Notes: generated by a model from the sequence alone, not told the origin. Shown: positions 47,957 through 56,843, counted from the stretch's first letter. The stretch is DNA of 64,000 nt from CAWFFV01 sp963814985 (GCA_963814985.1 CAWFFV010000018.1:62001-126000), one strand, 5' to 3'. Translations and numbers: made by a program.

Positions 47957-48720
47957 TGTCTTTGATCTTACCCGGAAGTTTCACGGGAATCCAGTCTCCA
48001 CTCAGCATAATCAAGCGCAATGAGCGAGGCATAAATTCCTCTCTGTTGGCAATATACTCTGTGAGCATCTCCATGAGTGCTGGCACAGAATTCCAGACAG
48101 AAACCTTTTCTTGGATGAGCAAATGTAGCCAGTGGGCAGGGTCACGCGTAGCATCTGCATCAGGTATGACGACCACTCCACCTGCGCCGAGAATCCCAAA
48201 GATGTCATACACAGAGAGATCAAAACTCAGGGATGAAAGTGCCAATACACGATCATCAGGACGAATATGAAAGCGACTGTTGATATCGACAATGGTATTG
48301 ACTGCCCCCCGATGATCGATCATGACACCTTTTGGCAAGCCAGTTGAACCAGAGGTATAAATCACATAAGCCAGATCCTGTGGTTGCTGAACGGAGCAAG
48401 CTCCTGGGTAGGTAATTCCATAAGATGTTCGTCATCTATGCAGAGACGTTGGATTGTTCTGGCCATGCCAGTCTATCATCGATCCAGGGCTGGGTCAGCG
48501 CATACTGTACTTCTCCATCTTGCAGGAGATACCACAGACGTTCCTGAGGAAGGGCCGGATCAATGGGCAGATACGCGGCTCCAGCATACAATACGCCAAG
48601 TACGGCTATCACTTGTTCCCACCCTTTCTCCATCGCGACTGCGACAAGTGTGTTAGGGCGTGCTCCTGCCTGGCGTAACCAGTAACCGACTTTACTCGCC
48701 ATATGGTGCATTTGCAGCAT
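47913..48720 (-). CDS. NRPS module 2: A domain N-terminal part (two frames)
   Basis: The first piece (48436-48720) covers A1-A2 (KVGYWLRQAGARPNTLVAVAMEKGWEQVIAVLGVLYAGAAYLPIDP). The second (47913-48365) has A3 YTSGSTGLPKGVMIDHRGAV, A4 LSFDLSVYDIFG and the pocket segments VSVWNSVPAL and LRLIMLSGDWIP. Read together with SLGGATEASIW in the next piece these give D-L-Y-N-L-S-L-I-W, the cysteine signature. At least two indels separate the pieces. Confidence 0.82.
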
Positions 48721-48856
48721 ATGTCAATGTACGCTGAGAGGTAACAATGGCCTTGTGAGAAGAACGTTGCATAACTTGTTTTATGACCAGAGTATGGAGC
48801 AGATCAGTTGACAGGGGGACACCTGTGGCATTGATGGCATTCATGTTGGGCAACGG

Positions 48857-49357
48857 CTATGCGGGTGTCAGTTGTTGGTATAGCTGGTACCATCTGGCTT
48901 CATCATTGGCTAGAGATTGCAGAAGTTGGCAATAGGCAGCAAACATCTCGCAGGAACACCTCTGGAAAGATTTCATCGACCATATCCCATTTGAGAAGCA
49001 GGCCACCTCTATCCTCATAGACCTGATAATCGAGGTACACCTGTGGAGTCTGGACACAGTGGTACTCCAGATGCCAACGTCCCTCTGACTCCATGGACAT
49101 CGCTTCGCCCTGTTCTGAGTCTATATTTAAAGTACTTGCAAAGGTTACGGGCATTAACGCTTGAGAGGTCATCCCTGTGTTTTCACCACCTCACGGATCA
49201 CACGAACACCGCTGATAGAACTGTGAGTGAGATCATCCCAGAGTTGCTGCTGTAAACGTCTGGCACGTGTGAGGAAGGAGGCAGGCTCTGTATTGTTCAC
49301 CTCAAGCAAGATCGTTGTACTCAAGTTCCCAACAAGATCATCGACCTGCGGATGCAT
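48857..49357 (-). CDS. NRPS module 2: Cy2 C-terminal part (fragmented)
   Basis: Overlapping short frames carry the end of the second heterocyclization domain. They show MHPQVDDLVGNLSTTILLEV (Cy5 region, where GDFT is usual and GNLS is found), MPVTFASTLNID (Cy6), and VQTPQVYLDYQVYEDRGGLLLKWDMVDEIFP (Cy7). The GDFT-to-GNLS change is a departure from the family consensus. Several indels occur within 500 bases. Confidence 0.75.
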
Positions 49358-50033
49358 GCGGAAGACGATTGGAAAATAGCATATTGATGGTAAAGTGGGT
49401 GGTTTTGCTCCAGGTCGCTAGAATCTCTGCATACGCCGTATATAAAATGGCATTAGGGGTGAGTTCCAGGCGAGACGCAAGGGCTTTCAGGCGCTGCCAT
49501 GTTAGTGCGTCGATCTGTGTAGAGTGACTTACAAAGCGTACCTCCTTTAAGTCGCCAGGTCGCTTTGCTAGTGGCAATTCTGGACCAGGAGGCAAGGTTG
49601 CAAGACGCTGTTGCCAATAGGCAAAGGACTGTTGATAGAGGTCCGTCTGCTCCAGTTCTTGCAAGGCCAGGATATAATCCCGGTAGGTCAACTCCAATGG
49701 AGGAAGCGAGGCATCCGGATTTTGATAGAGCTGTACCACTTCTTTGGTAAGAGTCATCTGACTTTGAGCATCGAGAAGTAAGAAACAGGCACTCAGATGT
49801 AAACGGATATGATGATCGAAGAGGCTGGCGCGAAACTCCCATAACGGCCATTCATGGGTATTTGGACCATATTGACACATAGATGCTCGAATGGCCTCTA
49901 ATTGAGGCGTGACCACATGCTCATCCAGTCCACGAAAGTCGATCACAGCTATCTGATAGGGTGGAGTGACAGCCAGGAATCTGCTGCCGCCCATCAGGGA
50001 GCACAATACTGCGCAACGTATCGTGACGCTCAA
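49338..50033 (-). CDS. NRPS module 2: Cy2 central part
   Basis: Central section of the second heterocyclization domain. It contains VIDFRGLDEHVVTPQLEAIRASM, WPLWEFRASLFDHHIRLHLSACFLLLDAQSQM, and the later motifs PLELTYRDYILAL, LPPGPELPLAKRP and LTPNAILYTAYAEILATWSK. Where Cy domains normally have D-x4-D-x2-S, this one reads C-F-L-L-L-D-x2-S, so the first aspartate is cysteine. That could weaken or change cyclization. The local frame is clean on both sides, so the change is not a frameshift artefact. Confidence 0.82.
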   Translation of the reverse strand: MSVTIRCAVLCSLMGGSRFLAVTPPYQIAVIDFRGLDEHVVTPQLEAIRASMCQYGPNTHEWPLWEFRASLFDHHIRLHLSACFLLLDAQSQMTLTKEVVQLYQNPDASLPPLELTYRDYILALQELEQTDLYQQSFAYWQQRLATLPPGPELPLAKRPGDLKEVRFVSHSTQIDALTWQRLKALASRLELTPNAILYTAYAEILATWSKTTHFTINMLFSNRLPHASAGR

Positions 50034-51186
50034 TTAAGCGTTGGATAGCATGGTTCAGTCGGTGAAGATCAAGCTGCTGAAACTCCAACTCCATATACCC
50101 ATGGGCAACAACGTTTCCCAGTTCAGCCAGATCAGTTTGACCAATCCAGTACGCCTGTTGCAAATCAGTGAGTGGATATGGCTCATAGCGCTTACCTGGA
50201 TCAGGGACAATAGTTGGTAAGCGTACCGTCTGGTTTCTCTCTGGCGTATGCTCATCTGTGATTGATTTCGCAATGCCTGTAAGTATCTCTCCCCCCTGTC
50301 TCTGTTGCTCGCAGTATTGCGCTATGGCAATTACTGTTGACAGTCGATATAACAAGGCAAGGTTGAGTCGCACATGAAGTTGGCCCTGGAGTAAATTCAC
50401 CATACGAAGGAAGCTTAATGAGGTAGCCCCATACTCTAACAGGTTGGCATGAGGGTCGATTTGCGCTATATTAAGTACTTTTGCGACAATTTGAGAGATT
50501 TGAGTAACAAGAGCTGTTTCTGCTTGTGATATTTCCGGGTGGTGCATCGGGTCTTGTATTGGCATGGGTAACGCCTTACGATCTACCTTTCCATTGGCCG
50601 TGAGTGGCAATTTTTCCAGGTGGACGAAAGTTGATGGTACCATATAGCCTGGTAAATGCTCTTCCAGGAAATGGCGGAGTTCCTTGTAAGCAATTGGATG
50701 CGCTTGCTGGGAAACGAAATAAGCAACCAACCGTTTTTCGCCACGGGCCTCGCCTATAGCAGTAACAACGGCATCCTGCACCATTGGGTGACGGACTAAT
50801 GCGGCTTCGATCTCCCCTAATTCAATGCGGTAGCCCTGTATTTTGACCTGGAAATCTTCTCGTCCGAGAAATTCTATGTTTCCATCAGGAAGATAACGCC
50901 CTAAATCTCCCGTTCTATACAACCTTTCACCACTACGGGGATGGATAAGAAAGTGTGCCTGTGTTTTCTCATTGTCGCGCCAATATCCTTTGGCCAGACC
51001 AATACCACCAATATAGAGTTGCCCCGGTACCCATATCGGACATGGCTCCATAGCGTCATTGAGAACATAAAAACGCTGATTGCACATCGGCTTCCCATAT
51101 GGAATGCTGTTCCATGATGGATCAACACCATCAATGGGATAAAGAATGGACCAGATCGAGGCTTCGGTAGCTCCTCCCAGGCTCAC
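49921..51186 (-). CDS. NRPS module 1: A domain C-terminal part, PCP, Cy2 N-terminal part
   Basis: Begins at the A5 region SLGGATEASIWSILYP. It continues through YRTGDLGRYLPDGNIEFLGREDFQVKIQGYRIELGEIEA (A7-A8) and the A10 lysine in TANGKVDRKALP. The PCP serine is in NLLEYGATSLSFLRM, the form common in cysteine modules. The second Cy domain starts with YEPYPLTDLQQAYWIGQTDLAELGNVVAHGYMELEF and IERHDTLRSIVLPDGRQQI (Cy1-Cy2 motifs). The last about 15 residues are out of frame. 421 residues are intact otherwise. Confidence 0.88.
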   Translation of the reverse strand: MSLGGATEASIWSILYPIDGVDPSWNSIPYGKPMCNQRFYVLNDAMEPCPIWVPGQLYIGGIGLAKGYWRDNEKTQAHFLIHPRSGERLYRTGDLGRYLPDGNIEFLGREDFQVKIQGYRIELGEIEAALVRHPMVQDAVVTAIGEARGEKRLVAYFVSQQAHPIAYKELRHFLEEHLPGYMVPSTFVHLEKLPLTANGKVDRKALPMPIQDPMHHPEISQAETALVTQISQIVAKVLNIAQIDPHANLLEYGATSLSFLRMVNLLQGQLHVRLNLALLYRLSTVIAIAQYCEQQRQGGEILTGIAKSITDEHTPERNQTVRLPTIVPDPGKRYEPYPLTDLQQAYWIGQTDLAELGNVVAHGYMELEFQQLDLHRLNHAIQRLIERHDTLRSIVLPDGRQQIPGCHSTLSDSCDRLSWTG

Positions 51187-51700
51187 ACCTGAACATCAGG
51201 AACGAGGCTTTTGAGACGATCAGGTAAGGAGAGGGGAATCCAGTCACCACTGAGCAGTGCCAGACGCATACTGGAGTCATTCAGAGCAATAGATTGCACC
51301 TCAGCAAACTCGACGAGCATCTGTAGCAGGGCTGGTACGGTATTCCAGAGAGTGATCCGATCTTTCACAAGTCGTTCCAGCCAGACGTTTGGATCCAGCG
51401 CGGTCTCTGCCGTCGGGAGCACAATTGTTCCTCCAGCAGCCAGTATACCAAAGATATCGTAAACAGACAGGTCAAATGTTAACTCTGAAAGAGCCAATAT
51501 GACGATCTTGACTCCCTATCATGAAATCTTTCATTGATATCGAGAATGGTATTGACAGCCCCTCGATGGTCAATCATAACGCCCTTTGGCAAGCCAGTGG
51601 AACCTGAGGTATAAATGACGTACGCCAGATCTTCTGGCGTTTGTATCGGCTCCAGTTCTTCCATAGCTGTACCATGCAACGCCAATCTATCTACAGACAA
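51183..51700 (-). CDS. NRPS module 1: A domain central part (two frames)
   Basis: Two overlapping frames cover A3 (YTSGSTGLPKGVMIDHRGAVN), A4 (LTFDLSVYDIFGILAAGG) and the binding-pocket strand (ITLWNTVPALLQM, LRLALLSGDWIPLSLPDRLK). The pocket positions read D, L, Y, N, L, S; with L and I-W from the adjacent piece this is the cysteine code. The break lies near 51490. Confidence 0.83.
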
Positions 51701-51800
51701 TCGCTGTATATGTGCTGGCCAGGCAATATTTTGCTCAATGTAAGATTGTGTGACAACAATCTCAACCTCTCCATGCTCCAGGAGAAAGTGTAGACGCTCT

Positions 51801-52413
51801 TTAGGAAGCCCTAGGATCGAGAGGTAAATATGCTGCCCCTGATTGTAAGATCCCCAGGGTAGCCACTACTTGCTCCCAGCCTTTTTCCATGACTATTCCA
51901 ACCAGCTGATTCGGCTTTGCTCCTCGTTGTCTCAACAGGTATGCAAGCTGCATAGAGCCATGATGAACTTCGGCATAACTCAACACCTGATCAGGAGTAA
52001 TGACTGCTGCCTGTTCTGGACGTTGGGCCACTTGTCTGATGAAGAGCGTTTGTAACAAACAATGCTCTTGTGGGAGCATAAGTAGCATTGACACATGCAC
52101 GCTGCTCAAGTTGTTCTTGAGGGACCATTTGAAGATTTGTAGCTTGCCAGACTTCTTCTTCTGTTGCCAAACGTTGGAGCAACTGACAATAAGCTGAAAA
52201 CATCGCGTCTATCACGCCTGCTGGAAAAAGTGCTTCAACGACTTGCCAATGAAGTATTAATGTGCCTCCAGATTCAAGCACCTGATGATCTAACCACACT
52301 TGAGGTGTCTGGCTCACGCTGTAGATCGTCTCTTGCCAGGGGGCAGGACTGCGGTTTGCCATATCTTGAATTAACAGACTTGTGAACACAATGGGCAGGA
52401 TAGCTTGCACCAT
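51801..52413 (-). CDS. NRPS: Cy1 end and A1 N-terminal part (two frames)
   Basis: The upstream frame (51991-52413) ends Cy1 with LPIVFTSLLIQD and SQTPQVWLDHQVLESGGTLILHWQVVEALFP. The second (51801-52109) begins module-1 adenylation with LLQTLFIRQVAQRPEQAAVITPDQVLSYAEV and VGIVMEKGWEQVVATLGILQSGAAYLPLDP. The pieces overlap by about 120 bases, one base out of phase. Confidence 0.8.
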
Positions 52414-53367
52414 ACCACCCTGTCACGTACTAATTCTCGAAGAACACGGACACCGCCATTGTCATAGCTATGTTCCAGATCGCTCCATAACTGTTCTTGT
52501 ATTCTCTGTGCACGCTTCTCGAATGTATCAGGAGTGGCATTGTCGATAGCAAACACAATGAGAGAGGTAAAATCTCCTACAATGTCATTCACTTGAGGAT
52601 GCAATGGCATGCGATTAAAGATGACTCAAATTCATGCTAAAACGAGGACTTTTACTCCATGCAGTGAGCACTTCCGCAAAGGCCGCCAGCAAGACACCAG
52701 AAGGTGTGAGTCCTGCCTGGGCTGCTCGCGCTTTCAGACTGACTTCCAGCTTTTACGTCTAGCCGCGCTTCGCGATGGACAAAGTATGGCTGGTACCGTT
52801 GCACCAGTATTCTGAAGCAAGTGGAAGATCCGGCGCAGGCGGTAAGAGAAAATAATCGCTTCTTCCAATATTCTTCTGCACGTCTATAAAACCCAGTATC
52901 ATGAAGCGTCAGTTTCCGCCAGGACATAGTCGCGAAACGAGACATCTAAAGCCGGTAATTGTAAATGAGGATCGTTATAGAATTGAATAAAGTCCTGGAT
53001 GAGCAGATGCAGACTCCAGGCATCGATGAACAAAGATTCTACGCCTAAATGAAGCTGAGAACGCTGGTCATCTAAGAGCAGAACCGGATATCAAATGCTG
53101 GCCACTGTTCGACGGAGATTGTTGATGATCCATTTCCTGGCGGATGCGTTGTAAGATTGCTGCGACTTGCTGTGTTTCCTTCCCTCGTAAATCAATTATC
53201 CTGGCTTCAAATGGAGGAACCGTTGCGAGTATTTGTTGTTGCCCATCCGGTAACATGATAGCACGCAACATTTCGTGTCGCTGCGATGAGTCGTTGCATG
53301 GCAATATTGAAGCGCTGTACATCTAATCCATTTGCCTCAACCTCAATATAAGCATGGTTCCCAACAT
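52371..53367 (-). CDS. NRPS: Cy1 body (heavily frameshifted)
   Basis: At least four short frames share this stretch. Piecing them together gives RHEMLRAIMLPDGQQQILA, then LLLDDQRSQLHLGVESLFIDAWSLHLLIQDF, LPALDVSFRDYVLAE, EEYWKKRLFSLPPAPDLPLAS, LTPSGVLLAAFAEVLTAWSKSPRF and MPLHPQVNDIVGDFTSLIVF. These are the Cy motifs in order. The D-x4-D motif reads E-S-L-F-I-D-x2-S, so glutamate replaces the first aspartate. The GDFT motif is intact. Confidence 0.75.
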
Positions 53368-54369
53368 TCATCGACTCAAAGGCATTGCAATGTTACGCCC
53401 AACCCAATATGCCTGCTGCATATCAGTTGTAGGAAAGGGGGAGTACCGCTGATCAGGATGATCTTCGAGGACTGGCAACATAGATGGCAAAGTTCCTGTG
53501 TTTTTTAAGGTGTTTTGCATGATAAAAGCTGCACAGCCAGCCGGAGTAGGTGCATTAAAGAGTGTATTCAGCGAGATTTCGACCTGGAACATCGATCGGA
53601 GACGCGTGAGAAGTTGAGTGGCAAGTAATGAGTGCCCACCTAGCTCGAAGAAACTGTCATCTGTATTTACCTGCTCCAGTCCCAGCACTTCTGACCATAA
53701 TTTTGTGAGGGCTTCCTCAAGAGGAAGCGTAGAAAGATCTCTTTCCGATTGAGATTTAGTCACTTCATTTGTCTGGGGCAGAACACTTTTGCTTTCAGGG
53801 GGCGTGCTTATTTCCTCGATATCTAACCACTCTAGCCACAATCTTTCACGCTGCCAGGGGAAGTTCGGCAAACTTGTACATCGAGACTTTTCGTCGTAGA
53901 GTGCGGGCCAATTTATTGAGAAGCCTTGCGCATAAAGGAAGCCGAGGGTCTCTAACAAGATGGCTTCGGGAGTCTGCTCTTGGCGAAAAGAGGGGAGTGC
54001 AGCGAATACTTGATCATGTTGTTGCACAAGATAAGCTAGAACATCTGAGAACGCTGAATGAGGTCCGATCTCCAGAAAGAGATTTTTAGAGGGAGATGAT
54101 TGTACTTTGCCTAGGTATAATCCTTGTACACTTTGCCCTTGCAAGAAGGCGTTCAGTGTACTTACGACTTCCTGTGGCATCCTGCCAGTAACGGCCAAAC
54201 GATGCTGCCGGTGCGTTCTACGTACACTCGCCGTATAGCAAATATTTTGCCAGGAAGATGGGGTAAGTTCCTCACAGCTCAAAAAATCTTTAAAAGCCGC
54301 GACATAAGCATAAAGAGCATCTTCAGTATGTGCAGACAAAGGAAGTAGTCGTATCCATATGCTCATCAA
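53368..54369 (-). CDS. PKS: post-KS linker, AT scar, ACP, Cy1 start
   Basis: One continuous 333-codon frame. It starts with the KS-to-AT linker (LLPLSAHTEDALYAYVAAFKDFL, NICYTASVRRTHRQHRLAVTG). It then passes in frame, through LYLGKVQSSPSKN, straight into the last part of an AT domain (LFLEIGPHSAFSDVLAYL...FAALPSFRQEQTPEAILLETLGFLYAQGFSINWPALY). The roughly 250-residue AT core with its GHSxG serine is absent. The carrier follows (DDSFFELGGHSLLATQLLTRL), then the Cy1 start YSPFPTTDMQQAYWVGRN. Confidence 0.85.
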   Translation of the reverse strand: MMSIWIRLLPLSAHTEDALYAYVAAFKDFLSCEELTPSSWQNICYTASVRRTHRQHRLAVTGRMPQEVVSTLNAFLQGQSVQGLYLGKVQSSPSKNLFLEIGPHSAFSDVLAYLVQQHDQVFAALPSFRQEQTPEAILLETLGFLYAQGFSINWPALYDEKSRCTSLPNFPWQRERLWLEWLDIEEISTPPESKSVLPQTNEVTKSQSERDLSTLPLEEALTKLWSEVLGLEQVNTDDSFFELGGHSLLATQLLTRLRSMFQVEISLNTLFNAPTPAGCAAFIMQNTLKNTGTLPSMLPVLEDHPDQRYSPFPTTDMQQAYWVGRNIAMPLSR

Positions 54370-55177
54370 CTACGTTGATGTTATGAGTCAGAGGTGAAGA
54401 GGAAGCAGCCAACACTGCATGTGCGTTTGCCCCAGATAAAGCAAATGTAGATACTCCAGCTAGAGGGGCAGTTTCTTTCTCAGGCCATTGTCTCGCTGTT
54501 TTCGGAATATCTAATTGCAAGTCTTGCAGATGAATATCTGGATTAAGATTTTGAAAATTCAGGGTAGGCGGAATTTCTTGATGAGAGAGCGAAAGGGCTG
54601 CTTTTATCACACTGGCAACTCCGGCTGCTGCCCCGAGATGCCCAATATTTGTCTTTACAGAGCCTATCATGCAAGGATGTGTACGATCAGAGCTGGCACC
54701 AATTACGGCTCCAAGCGCTTTTGCCTCAATGGCATCGCCTCGTAGAAAGCCTGTACCATTCAACTCCACATAGTCAACTTCCGCAGGATCAACGCCCGCT
54801 TTACGATAGGTAGCGTGTAGTAGCATTTCTTGTGCAGATTGGTTCGGTGCTATAATCCACTCATTATGACCGTTATGACTCATCGAAATCCCATAAATCA
54901 GAGCATATACTCGATCTGAGGGTCGAACTTGAGAGAGTCGCTGAAGCACAACGATACCTGCTCCCTCCCCACTCACAAAACCATTCGCGCTGGCATCAAG
55001 CGTCTTGCAGAGTCCATCAGGCGAGAGTAGTCCCGATTTGGACGCCATAATGAGGCTATCGGGAGACAATATAAGGTTGACACCTCCCGCAAGGGCCAGA
55101 TCAGCCTCTTCTGACCACAAACTCTGGCAAGCAAAATAAATGGCACCTAAGGAGGAAGCACAACCTGCATCAAGCAC
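54323..55177 (-). CDS. PKS ketosynthase, C-terminal part
   Basis: Carries the KS active-site cysteine in LDAGCASSLGAIYFACQSL and the second histidine in GSVKTNIGHLGAAAGV. The first histidine motif, normally HGTGT, reads LNGTGFLRGDAIEAKALG: asparagine in place of the histidine that helps decarboxylate the extender. The frame is uninterrupted around it. The KS may therefore transfer acyl groups without elongation, or use a substitute residue. It begins one base out of phase with the N-terminal part. Confidence 0.87.
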   Translation of the reverse strand: MLDAGCASSLGAIYFACQSLWSEEADLALAGGVNLILSPDSLIMASKSGLLSPDGLCKTLDASANGFVSGEGAGIVVLQRLSQVRPSDRVYALIYGISMSHNGHNEWIIAPNQSAQEMLLHATYRKAGVDPAEVDYVELNGTGFLRGDAIEAKALGAVIGASSDRTHPCMIGSVKTNIGHLGAAAGVASVIKAALSLSHQEIPPTLNFQNLNPDIHLQDLQLDIPKTARQWPEKETAPLAGVSTFALSGANAHAVLAASSSPLTHNINVVDEHMDTTTSFVCTY

Positions 55178-55217
55178 GATACTTGGTCCTTTCAGGCCAA
55201 AGGTATATGATAAACGG

Positions 55218-55679
55218 TTAGCAGCAAAAAATGCGGCATTGCCTGTGGTTGTATAGTCCGCTTATCTGTGACCAATTTTGTGATTGCAATCGCAGATAAT
55301 CGTTCCACCCAACTCCAACGGAGACACTTGTCTGGCTACTCGCCACCTCCGAAAAGAGGATACCGGCATCTTCCAAAGCTTCCCATGCAACTTCGAGGAG
55401 GAGACGGTGTTGTGGGTCCATATACTTAACTTCACGAGGAGGAATACGAAACGCGCGCCAGTCAAACTGATCTACTTGATGAAGGAAGCCTCCCCAACGA
55501 CTCACCATTTTGCCAGGCTGTGTAGAATTTGGATCATAAAGCGTCCCTATATTCCAGCGATCGGCGGGAATTTCTCCAATGGCGCTTTTTCCTGACCTTA
55601 GCAGGTGCCAGAATTCCTGGGGATTATTTGCATCAGGAAAACGGCATCCAATACCAATGATAGCAATTGGTTCTCGCAT
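55218..55679 (-). CDS. PKS ketosynthase, N-terminal part (start of the megasynthase)
   Basis: ATG 55679 follows GGGAGG by 5 bases, so it is preferred over the in-frame ATG at 55703. The product starts directly with the KS (REPIAIIGIGCRFPDANNPQEFWHLL), with no docking or loading domain. EIPADRWNIGTLYDPN, VKYMDPQHRLLLEVAWEALEDAG and VSVGVGWNDY are typical. The frame is lost near 55265; the expected YTTTGNAAFFAANRLSY can be read one phase over. Confidence 0.88.
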   Translation of the reverse strand: MREPIAIIGIGCRFPDANNPQEFWHLLRSGKSAIGEIPADRWNIGTLYDPNSTQPGKMVSRWGGFLHQVDQFDWRAFRIPPREVKYMDPQHRLLLEVAWEALEDAGILFSEVASSQTSVSVGVGWNDYLRLQSQNWSQISGLYNHRQCRIFCC

Positions 55680-55881
55680 GGCTTCCTCCCAAGGTTTTCT
55701 CATGTCACCTTGTCACCTACAGAGTTCTCTTACTCTTTTATTTACAACAAAGTCCATTGAGCTCATTTTTCTCTGATTTTTCGATCCGCCTACGAGACAA
55801 CACGATTGTACCCTCCTTAACATAGTTAAGGGGAGTTGAGAAGGAGGGCTGGAATACATGAAAAGCCAGGATCACCTGGAT

Positions 55882-55947
55882 GGATGCCATGGCAGCTCTG
55901 GCTAAGCCACCACTGATACTACCGATATCAACGTCAAACTGGGACAC
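55882..55947 (-). pseudogene. N-terminal remnant of a second halogenase-like FAD protein
   Basis: A minus-strand frame starts MSQFDVDIGSISGGLARAAM. It aligns with the start of the plus-strand halogenase at 58570 (MAHFDFDIGIIGGGPAGAATAS). The FAD glycine motif is damaged (GSISGGLAR for GIIGGGPAG). After about 22 residues no similarity remains. It sits about 200 bases before the KS start, so it is probably a duplication or rearrangement scar. Confidence 0.5.
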
Positions 55948-56156
55948 ATTTGTCCCTCTTCAAATCAGGGGTGTTATCAACTTGCTAAGAGGGTCAGTAA
56001 AGAAAGCTAAAACAACAAATAGGCACCTTAGTACCATGTGCTCAGTATAAGAGATATAATGAATATTTTTGTGTTATAAATGAACAATCTAGTACTATTT
56101 TACCATTACTGCACCATGTACGACAAGACTAAAATCAGAACACATGGGAGATTAAC
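55948..56156. other. Upstream region of the PKS-NRPS gene, no gene seen
   Basis: An AT-rich stretch before the palindromic repeat. Nothing codes convincingly. The promoter of the megasynthase may be here or between 55680 and 55880, but no hexamer pair is convincing. Confidence 0.3.
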
Positions 56157-56418
56157 CATGGGTCATCCTGAATTTTTGAAACAAAAGTTCGCGATCTCTC
56201 AAGTGGCTTGAGAAGCGGGATTGTCAAGGGCGGCCAGCCCTTGACCGGGGTTTTGGGGTGTCCCCAAAAAACTTTCCTTTTTTTTTCTCGCGCCGCCGCG
56301 GCGGCGCACAAAAGAGGTAAAAAGAGTTTTTGGGGACACCCCAAACCCCGGCAGGGATGCTGCGCTCCCTGCACCATCGCTTTTGCGAACTTTTGAAACA
56401 AAAGTTCGGGATGTCTCA
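56157..56418. repeat. Palindromic element related to 20627-20890
   Basis: About 260 bp with imperfect inverted ends (TGGGTCATCCTGAA on the left, and TGAGACATCCCGAA as the complement of the right). Each end has a GAACTTTTG-aaa-CAAAAGTTC-like hairpin. The middle forms a roughly 27-bp stem beginning CCGGGGTTTTGGGG, and the centre is GCGCCGCC-gc-GGCGGCGC. Protein frames crossing it are shadows. Confidence 0.75.
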
Positions 56419-56556
56419 TGTGTCCACCAAACGCTCGAACACTATAGGGATCTTTCACATCACCTCTTACTACGTTCCCCTCAACACAGTTTTCTCCTCC
56501 ATTGCCTTTATTTTCTGATTGAGTTAGTAAAAAATATTGATATTAGTAAAAAAACG

Positions 56557-56586
56557 TTGACATAAGTTATGCTATTATGGTATAGA
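56557..56586 (+). promoter_or_regulatory. Sigma70-like promoter candidate
   Basis: TTGACA (56557-56562) and TATAGA (56581-56586) with an 18-base spacer. It would drive the plus-strand genes from 56844 with a leader of about 250 bases. Confidence 0.5.
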
Positions 56587-56627
56587 ATTACTTGTATGGA
56601 TTTTTAATCAACGGATTTAAGCCAGCT

Positions 56628-56690
56628 CCTGAAAAGGTGAGCCGGTAAGCGCCAACTCCGAAGAGGTTACCATCAGCCAAATCTTGTTTT
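56628..56690 (+). promoter_or_regulatory. Structured leader candidate
   Basis: Two adjacent stem-loops. GCCAGCTC pairs with GAGCCGGT (one mismatch, one G-U pair), and GGTAA...TTACC encloses AACTC-CGAA-GAGGTT. They lie in the leader of the gene at 56844. I could not match this to a known riboswitch consensus. Confidence 0.35.
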
Positions 56691-56843
56691 GCATATGGGA
56701 CCAGGAATGAGTCCCTCGTCATCTATTGGCCAGCTGGGCATCTTTGTATTCTGCTCGATGTTCAGGTAGACAAAAAGGCTTGCGTTCTTTTTTGCGTAAC
56801 GAATATTTGAATTTTTTCGTTTAATTCCTTACGAGTAGCGTAG

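Larger units (their letters stand above)
46204..55679 (-). other. Hybrid PKS-NRPS megasynthase locus: KS-(AT scar)-ACP-Cy-A-PCP-Cy-A-PCP-TE
   Basis: The ordered domains fill 9.5 kb with no gaps. That is about 3160 codons, the size expected for one polypeptide, but the frame is interrupted at ten or more places. Both condensation-type domains are heterocyclization (Cy) domains. Both adenylation domains show the residues of the cysteine code (D-L-Y-N-L-S-L-I-W by eye). The AT core is missing. The predicted product is an acyl chain capped with two cysteine-derived five-membered rings, released by the TE. No loading module, ketoreductase or oxidase domain is seen. The individual pieces are listed below. 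Confidence 0.85.

Noticed and set aside
56135..56565. 60-107 codon frames on both strands
   Set aside because: Shadows of the second palindromic repeat.
56628..56700. c-di-GMP or cobalamin riboswitch
   Set aside because: The conserved core blocks of these classes are absent.
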